Shown one piece after another: positions 9,808 through 18,449 of a stretch of 64,000 bases of DNA. The stretch is taken from the NCBI GenBank assembly GCA_021324365.1, contig JAJPJE010000041.1, positions 1 through 64,000 on the forward strand, written 5' to 3'. Below the pieces are notes generated by a model. That model was not told the DNA's origin and ran no database searches. It was given only the letters and a program-made list of their open reading frames with translations. Made by a program: the position numbers and the translations under genes. Numbering within the stretch: position 1 is the stretch's first letter; each line of letters begins with the position of its first letter. The DNA comes from Terriglobia bacterium. GTDB lineage: Bacteria; Acidobacteriota; Terriglobia; Terriglobales; Acidobacteriaceae.

Positions 9808-10662
9808 CTACGCGAGGAAATCCACTTTGGCGGCAATTGGAATCACGCCGGCATTGTGTCCCATTTCGAGCAGACGGCGAATCGCTTCGCGGCCGTCGTT
9901 ACCGTACTCGATAGTACGCTCGTTGACGTACATGCCGACGAACTTATCTGCGGATTGCACATCGAGATCGCGAGCAAACTGCATGGCGTATTCCAAGGCC
10001 TCTTCGCGGTGATCGAGCGCGTACTGGATGCTCGTCTTCAAAGCGGTGGCAACGTCTGCAATCGTCTGCGCGCTCAAATCGCGCCGGATTGCGTTTCCGC
10101 CCAGAGGCAACGGCAGCCCCGTCATATCGCGCCACCACTTGCCTAAATCGATGATGCGCTGCAGTCCCGACTTCGAGTAGGTGAGCTGGCCCTCATGAAT
10201 GATCAGGCCTGCTTCGTATTTGCCGGCGAGAACCTGCGGAATGATTTGATCGAAGGGCACAACTTCTGTTTCGATATCAGGCGCGAACAGCTTCAGGGCG
10301 AGATAAGCAGTTGTCATCGTACCCGGAACGGCGACGCGCGTGTTTTTCACCTCGAGAATTGAAAGCGGCTTGGAGGAGATGAGCATTGGGCCGTAGCCTT
10401 CGCCCACACTTCCGCCGCTTCCTAGCAGTCCGTACTTGTCTTGCACGTACGGATAGGCGTGGAACGAGATCGCAGTCAGGTGGTAGACACCCTTCATTGC
10501 CATCTGATTCAGTGTTTCAATGTCGCACAGAGTATGCGTTAACTTGAGTCCCGGAACCCGGACTTTGTTGGTCGCCAGACCGTAAAACATGAAAGCGTCG
10601 TCAGAGTCGGGGCTGTGAGCGACCGTAATTTCCTGTAACCCAGCGGTGGCACTGCTTACCAT
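9808..10662 (-). CDS. mqnD: 1,4-dihydroxy-6-naphthoate synthase, menaquinone futalosine pathway
   Basis: A 284-residue periplasmic-binding-protein-like enzyme of the MqnA/MqnD family. Visible hallmarks are the N-terminal VAHSPDSDDAFMF (family S-P-x-x-D-x-F), the DIETLN segment, the glycine-rich GSGGSVGEGYGPML, the TMTTAYLAL threonine stretch, and LIIHEGQLTY, whose His is the catalytic residue in MqnD. It would convert cyclic dehypoxanthine futalosine to 1,4-dihydroxy-6-naphthoate. It lies 83 bp downstream of bioY on the same strand. Its presence implies menaquinone synthesis by the futalosine route; other mqn genes are not in the window. Confidence 0.9.
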   Translation of the reverse strand: MVSSATAGLQEITVAHSPDSDDAFMFYGLATNKVRVPGLKLTHTLCDIETLNQMAMKGVYHLTAISFHAYPYVQDKYGLLGSGGSVGEGYGPMLISSKPLSILEVKNTRVAVPGTMTTAYLALKLFAPDIETEVVPFDQIIPQVLAGKYEAGLIIHEGQLTYSKSGLQRIIDLGKWWRDMTGLPLPLGGNAIRRDLSAQTIADVATALKTSIQYALDHREEALEYAMQFARDLDVQSADKFVGMYVNERTIEYGNDGREAIRRLLEMGHNAGVIPIAAKVDFLA

Positions 10663-10745
10663 AACGTTCCGTTTCTATGAGGCGGAAACAACCTCAGACG
10701 AAGTACATTCTCTTCGGCACACCTGAAGATGCGCCCCTTCAAACC

Positions 10746-11336
10746 TTATGACAATAAATCCGCAATCCTGGAATTGCATATGCGGCGGCCAAGCTCGGCA
10801 GCAGCCATTACCTTGATGATTTCAGCAAACACAAATGGAAACAGGCCGAAGTTGGCTGCCTGTGCCAAGGGGGCGCGCAGCAGAACCATCAGCCATGCAA
10901 CTCCGCTGGCAAACAGCAAAATCTCGCCGGCAAGGGAGGCGACAGCGAAGCGTGCGAACGACTTGCTTCCGCGTTCGGCGATCCATCCTGCTAGAAGTGC
11001 CACGAAGGGATAGGCGAGGAGATATCCGCCGGTTGGTCCGAGCAGTTGAGCAACGCCCGGCAAGGTGCTGGGAGCGAATACCGGCATCCCAATCGCACCT
11101 TCGGCCAGGTAGAGCACCAGTGCAGCAAAACCGCGGCGGCTGCCCAGCGTAAGCCCGACCAACAGCACGCCAAAATTAGCAAGGGACAGCGGTACCGGGG
11201 TGAAGGGAAGCGGAACTGCGAAGCGTCCAAGAATTCCCATCAGCAGGCTCGCCCCAACGATCAGCGCAATGTTCTTCGCAAGACTAGCGCTCTTCCACGA
11301 GCGTGTTTCGGCTGCCTGAGCTACTTGTTTTGACAT
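10746..11336 (-). CDS. bioY: BioY family biotin transporter S component
   Basis: A 196-residue membrane protein with about six hydrophobic segments and the BioY signature TPVPLSLANFGVLLVG...GSRRGFAALVLYLAEGAIGMPVFA, then LLGPTGGYLLAYPFVALLAG. BioY is the substrate-binding S component of ECF-type biotin uptake. No BioM/BioN energising genes are adjacent, so it either works alone or uses a shared module. GAGGTAGGA precedes the ATG and overlaps the stop codon of a small membrane-protein frame just upstream, indicating one transcript. Confidence 0.92.
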   Translation of the reverse strand: MSKQVAQAAETRSWKSASLAKNIALIVGASLLMGILGRFAVPLPFTPVPLSLANFGVLLVGLTLGSRRGFAALVLYLAEGAIGMPVFAPSTLPGVAQLLGPTGGYLLAYPFVALLAGWIAERGSKSFARFAVASLAGEILLFASGVAWLMVLLRAPLAQAANFGLFPFVFAEIIKVMAAAELGRRICNSRIADLLS

Positions 11337-11344
11337 TTCCTACC

Positions 11345-11518
11345 TCAGGAATGTGAGATATCGTTGGTGTTCTGCGGATTCGGTTCCGACGCTAGCGGCA
11401 TGGTATGTGGCTCTTTCGATTTCATATGCCGGCGAACGCGAAGAAATGCCGACACAACAGCCCACAGAACCGCCACGGTGCTGAGAACGAGAATCGCATA
11501 AAGCACCTGAATAAACAC
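11345..11518 (-). CDS. small membrane protein between pepP and bioY
   Basis: A short frame of 57 residues if read from the GTG at 11518; it is open further upstream to the 3' end of pepP but has no ATG. It contains one clear transmembrane helix (VLYAILVLSTVAVLWAVV) followed by a basic SAFLRVRRHMKSKEP stretch and a polar C-terminal tail, as in a small inner-membrane protein with a cytoplasmic tail. Its stop lies 8 bp before the bioY start, inside the bioY ribosome-binding region, and pepP ends 53 bp upstream. The start codon is uncertain. No family was recognised. Confidence 0.55.
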   Translation of the reverse strand: MFIQVLYAILVLSTVAVLWAVVSAFLRVRRHMKSKEPHTMPLASEPNPQNTNDISHS

Positions 11519-11571
11519 TGGTGCTAAGAATACCAGAATCGATTCACTGTCCGAAGTCTTCAGGCCGGCTT

Positions 11572-12891
11572 TCAGCGAGAGCTCATGGCGGCTTCTACCT
11601 CTTCGATGGTGCGCGGCAGCCCTTCGGTAAGGCGAATCAGTCTGCCGTTTCGGTTTACATAGAAGAGGTCTTCAATGCGAACGCCGATTTTCTCTTCCGG
11701 AATGTAGATCCCGGGCTCAATCGTAAACACCATCCCTGGTCCAAGCGGCTGGGTCGTATCGCCGACATCATGCACATTCAGACCAACGTAGTGGCTGAGA
11801 CCGTGAATAAAGTATTGCCCGAGGGGCGCGCCATGCAGATCGTTGCCATGCGAATTGATGTAGTCGTAAGCAACTTTGTAGAGAGAATTCGGGCTGTCGC
11901 GCGAAATAGTCGACTTGCCCGACTGGAAAGCATCGATGGCGGCCTGTTGCGCGCCGAGCACGATCTCATAAATCTCGCGCTGGCGCGGAGTGAACTTTCC
12001 ATTTGCGGGTAGGGTGCGAGTGATGTCGGATGCATACATGGAGTATTCGCCGGCAACATCCATTACCACGACGTCACCGTCGCGGATCGGTCCGTCATCG
12101 TCGGAATAGTGCAGCACGGTAGAGTTGAAACCCGCGCCAACGATTGGTGCGTACGCCGGACGCTCGCAGCCACGTTTCTCGAATTCGTACTGCGTTAATG
12201 CCGCGATCTGGCGTTCTCCAGTGCCGGGATGCATGGCTTTCATGGCTGCCAACTGGCCTGCCATGCTGGCCTGAGTTGCCTTACGGATCAGCTCAACCTC
12301 TCCGGCATCTTTGCGAACGCGCAATTCGGCGATGAGAGGATCGGCATCTTCAATCGATGCATAGTTTGGAAAAGCGTTAGCTCGCTTTAACCAGGCGACC
12401 GAGGAAGCCGATATCTTACCGGAATTTACATAAACCGTAGCTGCATTTTGCGGCAGCACACGCGCAAGTTCGTCACGCATTTTGTCGAGGACCTCGATGC
12501 GGTCGACCCCAGTGATCTGCGGGGCTTGCGGATTCTCGGGTCCAAGTTTCGGTCCCGTCCAGCGCTCCTGCGTGCGATTGTGCGCAGGCAAGAATAGGAT
12601 CTCGGTATAGGGAAACGATGGCTGCCCGTTCGCGGCGGCGCGGGCGGGTGTAATGAGAAGTGCTGCGCCTGGATCCGTCCATCCGGTTAGGTAATAGAAG
12701 TTGTCGTCCTGTCGGAAGCCGTACAAGTCATTCTGCCCTTCGGCTTCTACGTCTGCGAATACCAGCACGGCCGCATTCGCTTTATTGGCCAGGGCTTCGC
12801 GGCGAGCTCGATAGTCGGAGTTAGGCTGACGTTCAATACAAATTGCAGAAATCGAGATCAAAAGAAAAGCAAATCCGAGTGCCTTACGCAA
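11572..12891 (-). CDS. pepP: secreted Xaa-Pro aminopeptidase (M24B)
   Basis: A 439-residue pita-bread-fold metallopeptidase. The N-terminus is a weak signal peptide (MRKALGFAFLLISISAICIE), then the aminopeptidase P N-domain (residues about 25-150, including DDNFYYLTGWTDPGAALL). The catalytic domain has all five metal ligands in order: VVMDVAGEY and ASDITRTLP (two Asp), HGLSHYVGLNVHD (His), FTIEPGIYI and VRIEDL (two Glu). It removes N-terminal residues next to proline. It heads a minus-strand run with a small membrane protein, bioY and mqnD. The signal suggests an exported form. The functional link to biotin uptake is not obvious. Confidence 0.92.
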   Translation of the reverse strand: MRKALGFAFLLISISAICIERQPNSDYRARREALANKANAAVLVFADVEAEGQNDLYGFRQDDNFYYLTGWTDPGAALLITPARAAANGQPSFPYTEILFLPAHNRTQERWTGPKLGPENPQAPQITGVDRIEVLDKMRDELARVLPQNAATVYVNSGKISASSVAWLKRANAFPNYASIEDADPLIAELRVRKDAGEVELIRKATQASMAGQLAAMKAMHPGTGERQIAALTQYEFEKRGCERPAYAPIVGAGFNSTVLHYSDDDGPIRDGDVVVMDVAGEYSMYASDITRTLPANGKFTPRQREIYEIVLGAQQAAIDAFQSGKSTISRDSPNSLYKVAYDYINSHGNDLHGAPLGQYFIHGLSHYVGLNVHDVGDTTQPLGPGMVFTIEPGIYIPEEKIGVRIEDLFYVNRNGRLIRLTEGLPRTIEEVEAAMSSR

Positions 12892-13086
12892 GATGTGGGT
12901 CCTTGACCAGAATGGAACAGGAGATTATACGACCAGTCTTGTGCGCGCTTGCTCAGTGACAGGGGCAAAATGTTCGGATCCCACGCTTCGCAAAAAGAAA
13001 GCTATAGCCGGAGCCCCCGAACAGATTGTTGGACCCAGGTTAGCCCAACGAGCGACGAATCTAGGGACTATGCGCCCCAACTGTCG

Positions 13087-14082
13087 TCAGCTTTTTTTCT
13101 GCTTGGAATTTTGCTGTGCTTCGATCACACCGTCGACGTTACCGCGATTGATTAGGGTCGAGCCCGTATCGACAAATGTCGGCAGGTCGGCATTGGGATC
13201 ATCGGCATTGGTAGCGGCTTCAGAGGCGGTCAGGCGCTTGTGATGGAAGTCATCGAGCATTTGCATACCGAAATATCCCATCGTGTAGGGCTTCTGCGCG
13301 ATGGTTGCCTCGATTACGCCTTTGCGAATCCAGTCGAGTGTGTCGTCATCGGTATCCATGGCGATCACCAACTTGCCGGTAACATGATTGTTGTTCAGCA
13401 CTGATGCCACTTCCTTGCCACCTTGCGCCTCTAAGCAAAGAAAGCCGTCGACCGGCTCCTTCTTGTCGAGGATCTTCTGAGTTTCATCGAAGACGACGCG
13501 CGGGTCGCCTTTCATATCAACGATTCGCGTCTTGATCTGGGGATAGGCGTCGAAAATTTTCTGATAGCCCCTGAGCCGCGCGTTCAGATTGGCCTGGCTG
13601 GGCATGGTAAAGATGACTAGGTTCCCCTTGCCATGCAGTTGCTTAACCGCCAATTCACCGCCACGTACACCCGCATCATAGTTGTTGGTGCCGACAAAGA
13701 ACAGTCGTTTGCTGACCGGCGAATCGGAGTCGATGGTGATGACGGGAATACCTGCATTTATGGCAGCGTCGATCGAGGGACGCAAAAGCTCTGCGTCACC
13801 GGCGGAGACGAGGATGCCGGAAGGCTTCGCGGCAACGGCCTTGTCAAATGCAACTTTCTCGGCCTGGGGATCGTAGGTGTCCGGTCCGTCAACTTCTGCA
13901 CGCACCTTCATCTGTTCTGCCGCTTTAAAGAAGCCGGCGGCCGCGCTTTGCCAATAGGGGATCTGCGTATTTGCGGTAATCAGGTAGTACTGTTCGTCGC
14001 CATCGTGCTTGGAGCAGGCACATAACGGAATCAGAGTGGCGAACGAGAGGAGCACGCTAGCAAATCGTCGAATCGAAAACAT
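13087..14082 (-). CDS. sugar-type ABC transporter substrate-binding lipoprotein
   Basis: A protein of about 331 residues of the RbsB-like type 1 periplasmic-binding fold. The ATG at 14082 is chosen because it starts a lipoprotein signal (MFSIRRFASVLLSFATLIPLCAC, lipobox LCAC); a longer in-frame extension to 14364 would run into the next gene. Typical features are YYLITANTQIPYWQSAAAGFF at the start, AKPSGILVSAGDAELLRPSIDAA, GIPVITIDSD and the late NNHVTGKLVIAMDTDDDTLDWI. No permease or ATPase gene is adjacent. The upstream gene on the same strand is a glycosyltransferase. Ligand unknown. Confidence 0.88.
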   Translation of the reverse strand: MFSIRRFASVLLSFATLIPLCACSKHDGDEQYYLITANTQIPYWQSAAAGFFKAAEQMKVRAEVDGPDTYDPQAEKVAFDKAVAAKPSGILVSAGDAELLRPSIDAAINAGIPVITIDSDSPVSKRLFFVGTNNYDAGVRGGELAVKQLHGKGNLVIFTMPSQANLNARLRGYQKIFDAYPQIKTRIVDMKGDPRVVFDETQKILDKKEPVDGFLCLEAQGGKEVASVLNNNHVTGKLVIAMDTDDDTLDWIRKGVIEATIAQKPYTMGYFGMQMLDDFHHKRLTASEAATNADDPNADLPTFVDTGSTLINRGNVDGVIEAQQNSKQKKS

Positions 14083-14192
14083 GGGAGCACCTCTAGTAGG
14101 AAAATGCGGGCGAGAGACAAGGGCCCAAAAAATGGCAATTGTAGGCCCGATAGGATGCCAATCACAAGTGCAGCGCGATTCGGGCGACGGCG

Positions 14193-15701
14193 CTAGACTC
14201 CGACGGGATACGGCTTGGCGGTTTGTGGTTCGCGATCGGCGCGACCGAAGAAGCGCTCGAACCGGCCTTGTAGCAGAGACATCAACCCTGTGTACCAATA
14301 GCCAACTACAAAGAGGGCAAGGAACGGTACGGTGATAAAGTTTTCGTTGGTGATGGCATACCATACGGTCAGAGCAAAGTAGCTGCCAATCGCCAACTCA
14401 ATATACGGAACCACGCCCAGGCGCTTGCGGTATTTGCTGGCGATCGCTTTGTCTTTTTTGGACTGGACACGATATTTCGGAGTACGAGCGAATGCTGTTT
14501 GTTTGCCGACAAGCGCTTCCAGTACGGCTTTAGTGTTTGTGATCGTCAGCCCAATTCCGAGGGCCATCAGAAACGGCAGATACATGAATGTTCGATACCA
14601 GCGGCGGGGATAGAGTTCCTTCTGCGATACAAGATAAAAACTCGAAACCGAGAAGGTTGACGCAAGGAACAGAGGCACGTCGATGTACAGCATCTGGAAC
14701 CAGCCCTGGTAAAAACGAATGATCATGGCCGGCAGCAGCAGTGTAGAAAGGACGATCATCAATGGATAACTGATGTTGGCAGTCAGGTGGTACCAGGCTT
14801 CGATCTTGATGCGCAGCGGTACCTTGCTTCTCAAGACGAATGGTAGGTCCTTGATCGCGCACTGAATCAGTCCCTTGGCCCACCGCGCCTGTTGCGTTTT
14901 GAAGGCAGTCATCTCGATGGGAAGTTCCGCCGGACATTCCACATCCTGCAAGTAGGCAAATTTCCACCCTTTTAACTGCGCGCGATAGGAAAGGTCTGTG
15001 TCCTCGGTGAGCGTGTCGTGCTGCCAGCCCCCCGCTTCTTCAATGGCTTTGCGGCGCCACATGCCGGCGGTTCCATTAAAGTTGAAAAAAACTCCGGTGC
15101 GCGATCGGCCGCCATGCTCGAGGATGAAATGACCGTCGAGCAGAATGCCTTCTACCTCGGAGAGAAATGAATAGCCGCGGTTCAGGTGTGTCCAGCGCGT
15201 CTGCACCATTCCGATCTGCGGATCGGTGAAGTGATGCACCACTTTCTGCAGCCAGTCTTCCGGAGGAACAAAGTCAGCGTCGAAGATGGCAATCAATTCA
15301 CCGCGTGAGAACTGCATTCCGTTCTGCAACGCTCCAGCCTTAAATCCCGCGCGGTTCGTGCGATGGATAAAGGTGACCCGATGACCCATAGCCGCATAAC
15401 GTTCCACAACGCCGCGAGCAACGTCGGTAGTTTCGTCCGTCGAATCGTCCAGTACCTGGATCTCCAGCTTTTCGCGGGGGTAATCAAGCCTGCAGATCGC
15501 ATCCACCAGGCGATCGACAACGAATTGCTCGTTAAAAATTGGCAGTTGAATGGTGACACTCGGCAGGTCAGTAAAGTATTCCTTCGGCTCGACCCTTTTG
15601 TTTTTCTTGTTGCGGTAATACATCCAGACAAGCTGATACCGATGCAGTCCGTAAAATGCTAGCAGAATCAGTACGACGAAGTAAGGGATCAGCAAGGCCA
15701 T
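14193..15701 (-). CDS. membrane-bound family 2 glycosyltransferase (cellulose-synthase-like)
   Basis: About 502 residues from the ATG at 15701. One N-terminal membrane helix (LLIPYFVVLILLAFYGL) precedes a GT2 domain with DDSTDE, DADF, TEDTDLSYRAQLKGWK and QQARWAKG (the D, DxD, TED and QxxRW motifs). At least four further hydrophobic segments follow. The catalytic site faces the cytoplasm and the family makes beta-linked polysaccharide. The start is doubtful: there is no ribosome site at 15701 and the frame remains open to 16097. The residues just upstream (LYKANAF) look native, so a short non-ATG extension is possible. Confidence 0.88.
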   Translation of the reverse strand: MALLIPYFVVLILLAFYGLHRYQLVWMYYRNKKNKRVEPKEYFTDLPSVTIQLPIFNEQFVVDRLVDAICRLDYPREKLEIQVLDDSTDETTDVARGVVERYAAMGHRVTFIHRTNRAGFKAGALQNGMQFSRGELIAIFDADFVPPEDWLQKVVHHFTDPQIGMVQTRWTHLNRGYSFLSEVEGILLDGHFILEHGGRSRTGVFFNFNGTAGMWRRKAIEEAGGWQHDTLTEDTDLSYRAQLKGWKFAYLQDVECPAELPIEMTAFKTQQARWAKGLIQCAIKDLPFVLRSKVPLRIKIEAWYHLTANISYPLMIVLSTLLLPAMIIRFYQGWFQMLYIDVPLFLASTFSVSSFYLVSQKELYPRRWYRTFMYLPFLMALGIGLTITNTKAVLEALVGKQTAFARTPKYRVQSKKDKAIASKYRKRLGVVPYIELAIGSYFALTVWYAITNENFITVPFLALFVVGYWYTGLMSLLQGRFERFFGRADREPQTAKPYPVGV

Positions 15702-16076
15702 GTCGAAGGCGTTTGCTTTATAGAGTCCCTTAAAGGTCGTATCGAGAATATGGGTGCGCAGATAATGGCTGAATCCGCGTTGCTGCGCGAACACTGCAAG
15801 ACACAGATTGGTGGCGAGAGAAGTCAGCGTCTTGACCTTGGGCCAGAATTCGAGCAGAGGCCGAAAGCATAGATTGTACCTGATGAGCTTCGGGAGGACG
15901 GTCTGCCCGAGGATGCGATCGCAGCACCGACACCAGTTGTGAATCGTGGCTCGAAAACAGAGATTCACAGTTTCATCTGATCCAGAGTTAGTTAGAATAG
16001 AGCAGCCCAAGAAGCCCTTCGTCTCCGTTTCCATGTTGATATCAATACTGGACAGTTTTGCTTCTGGAGTTCTTTT

Positions 16077-16466
16077 TTGAATTCTTCCAATCCGCAATCA
16101 ACAGCACGCATCTTGTGCGTCGACGATGAGCCGGTTGGCTTGACTGTTCGCAAGTTGCTGCTGGAGCGGCGTGGTTACACCGTCGAGACCGCCTCCAATG
16201 GAACGACCGCACTGGACCTTTTCAAGACTCGGCCTTTCGATCTGGTGCTCCTCGATTTTTATATGCCAGCAATGAATGGGGCCGAGGTGGCACGCGCCAT
16301 GCGGCAGATCCGGCCGGATGCTCGGATTGTGATGTTGTCCGCATACGTCAGCCTTCCGGAAGAGGCATTGCAGCACGTGAACGCGTCGCTTACGAAGGGT
16401 ATCCATCCAGAGGTTCTGCTTGACTCGATCTCCCAGATCATTTCTGCGAATCGGACCGGAGATTAA
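16077..16466 (+). CDS. single-domain response regulator
   Basis: A 129-residue receiver-only protein starting at TTG (16077) with GGAG upstream at good spacing. Receiver residues are D16-D17, phospho-acceptor D60 (LVLLDFYMP), S88 (VMLSAY) and K107 (SLTKG). There is no output domain, so it acts as a phosphorelay or CheY-like partner. Its stop lies one base before the ATG of the CHASE3 histidine kinase, so the two are translated together and are very probably cognate. It is divergent from the glycosyltransferase at 14193-15701, with the intervening DNA likely holding both promoters. Confidence 0.9.
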   Translation: MNSSNPQSTARILCVDDEPVGLTVRKLLLERRGYTVETASNGTTALDLFKTRPFDLVLLDFYMPAMNGAEVARAMRQIRPDARIVMLSAYVSLPEEALQHVNASLTKGIHPEVLLDSISQIISANRTGD

Positions 16467-16467
16467 A

Positions 16468-18285
16468 ATGGAACCAAGAACATTTAGTCGCATTCTGCGA
16501 ACATCATTGCTGATTCCAACTCTGGTCATCATGGTGATGGCTGCAATCGTTGGTTGGGAACTCCAACAACTGCGGACCGCCCTCACCTGGGTCGATCGCG
16601 CGGATCGCGTCATCTCAGAAATGAGACTTACGCTTCGTTCTATGGTTGACGAAGAGACAGGCCTCCGCGGCTACCTGCTGACTCGCCGCGATGAGTTTCT
16701 TCAGCCTTATAACAACGCGATCCCGAGGGTGGAGACGCAACTCGCGAGTCTTTCTGATCTTACGGCCGACAACTCGCCGCAACAGCAACGCCTTCAGCAG
16801 ATCCGCTCTTCGTACGACCAGTGGATGATGTATTCGCAACGCATGCTCAGCGATCAATCAGCGCTTACCGCCAGCAGCTTCGAAAGCAATATGGAAGGCA
16901 AGAAGCTGATGGACCAGATTCGAAATCAATTCGAGGAGACAATTAGGGCGGAGTATCAACTCCGAGATGAACGAGTGCGGAAGTCCGCGGACTTGGACAA
17001 GCTGTTTCTCGGCAGCCTCATCGCACTCACGGTTGTATTGGGATCGAGCCTCGCATTTTTTACCCGCCGTCAGTTGCTCGGGCTTTCCCACGCATACGAT
17101 CAGATGCTTGCCGACAGCCGCAGAAAGACTGTGCAGGTGGAAGAGCAGCGTGAATGGGTTTCCACTACGCTGCGCAGCATCGGCGACGCAGTTATTGCAA
17201 CTGATTCCGAAGGAAAAGTAAGCCTGATGAACGCGGTGGCGTGCCAATTAACCGGCTGGACGGAAGAAGAAGCGCGCGGCAAGGATCTGCAGGACGTCTT
17301 CAAAATCGTAAACCAGGAAACTCGGGAGGCGGTGGAAAATCCAGTTTCCAAAGTGCGCCGGATGAACAAAGTTGTAGGTCTGGCGAATCATACTGTGCTC
17401 ATCAGTAAGAACGGAACTGAGTACAACATCGACGACAGCGGTTCGCCGATTCGCAATTCTGATGGAGAGTTGGTCGGCATAGTCCTCGTCTTTCGCGATA
17501 TTACCCGCGAGTACCAGATGCAACGCACTTTGCGCACGACAGAGAAGCTGGCGCTTGCCGGACGCCTCTCTGCTACGATCGCGCACGAAATACACAATCC
17601 TCTCGATACTGTCAGCAACGTGCTGTACCTCATTCGCGCCGACTCCCAGGGCGAGACTCTAAAACACGTGGACCTTGCGATGCAGGAGCTGCAACGAGTG
17701 AGCCAGGTCACCAGGAGCATGCTGTCGCTTTACCGTGAATCAAAGACACCAGTTCCAGTGTCGGTGAAAGAAGTTCTGGAAAGCGTGCTCTCACTCTTCG
17801 ATCGAAAGATTTCGGGCAATGAAGTCAGGATCGCGAAGTCGCTGCCCTCGAGTCTTACGGTAGAAGGTTTTCCAGCCGAATTGCGCCAGGTCTTTTCAAA
17901 CCTGATCGGAAATGCTCTGGACGCGGTAGGCCAGCACGGCGCGCTCTCGCTTATAGCTTCGAAAACTGCAGCGAAAGGCGATTTGCCCGCAGGCGTGAGC
18001 GTGGTTATTGCCGATAACGGAACTGGCATCTCGCAAGATAATCTGTCAAAGCTGTTCCTGCCATTCTTTACGACAAAAGGCGAACAAGGCACCGGCATCG
18101 GCCTGTGGGTAAGCAAAGGGATCGTCGACAAGCATGGTGGCACCATCGCGGTGGATAGCAGCACTGAGGCTGACTATCACGGCACGAGCTTTACCGTTTG
18201 GCTTCCCGAGAAATTCACCGGAGAAAGGCATAGTCCGAAGGTTCAGGTTGAGATGGAAAAGGGAAAACAACTGGAAACGGCGTAA
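16468..18285 (+). CDS. CHASE3-PAS sensor histidine kinase
   Basis: A 605-residue kinase from the ATG at 16468, with GGAG 6 bp upstream. Order of domains: membrane helix (LLIPTLVIMVMAAIVGW); periplasmic CHASE3 sensor with MVDEETGLRGYLLTRRDEFLQPY; second membrane helix (FLGSLIALTVVLGSSLAFF); PAS domain (STTLRSIGDAVIATDSEGKV); HisKA with phospho-acceptor H373 (TIAHEIHNPL); and HATPase with NLIGNALDA, VVIADNGTGIS and GTGIGLWVSKGI. It is translationally coupled to the single-domain regulator upstream. CHASE3 kinases sense extracytoplasmic signals that are mostly undefined. Confidence 0.93.
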   Translation: MEPRTFSRILRTSLLIPTLVIMVMAAIVGWELQQLRTALTWVDRADRVISEMRLTLRSMVDEETGLRGYLLTRRDEFLQPYNNAIPRVETQLASLSDLTADNSPQQQRLQQIRSSYDQWMMYSQRMLSDQSALTASSFESNMEGKKLMDQIRNQFEETIRAEYQLRDERVRKSADLDKLFLGSLIALTVVLGSSLAFFTRRQLLGLSHAYDQMLADSRRKTVQVEEQREWVSTTLRSIGDAVIATDSEGKVSLMNAVACQLTGWTEEEARGKDLQDVFKIVNQETREAVENPVSKVRRMNKVVGLANHTVLISKNGTEYNIDDSGSPIRNSDGELVGIVLVFRDITREYQMQRTLRTTEKLALAGRLSATIAHEIHNPLDTVSNVLYLIRADSQGETLKHVDLAMQELQRVSQVTRSMLSLYRESKTPVPVSVKEVLESVLSLFDRKISGNEVRIAKSLPSSLTVEGFPAELRQVFSNLIGNALDAVGQHGALSLIASKTAAKGDLPAGVSVVIADNGTGISQDNLSKLFLPFFTTKGEQGTGIGLWVSKGIVDKHGGTIAVDSSTEADYHGTSFTVWLPEKFTGERHSPKVQVEMEKGKQLETA

Positions 18286-18308
18286 GCTACTCAGCCACTC
18301 GAACTTCA

Positions 18309-18384
18309 GGGACTAAGCCGTGTTTCTTAGCTCTATTTGGTGCGCTGGCTGTAACCTTCGTCAACAAAATCTCTCCTTAGTCCC
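18309..18384. repeat. 9-bp inverted repeat upstream of lipoprotein gene
   Basis: GGGACTAAG at 18309-18317 is repeated as CTTAGTCCC at 18376-18384, with 58 bases between, in the gap between the kinase stop and the lipoprotein start at 18450. It could be the base of a terminator or a leader structure, but there is no T-tract and chance cannot be excluded. Confidence 0.3.
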
Positions 18385-18449
18385 GCAACACCCGGATTGG
18401 CAGAGCGCATCTGTCTTGGCAATCAACCACTCACAGGAGCCTTTCTGCC

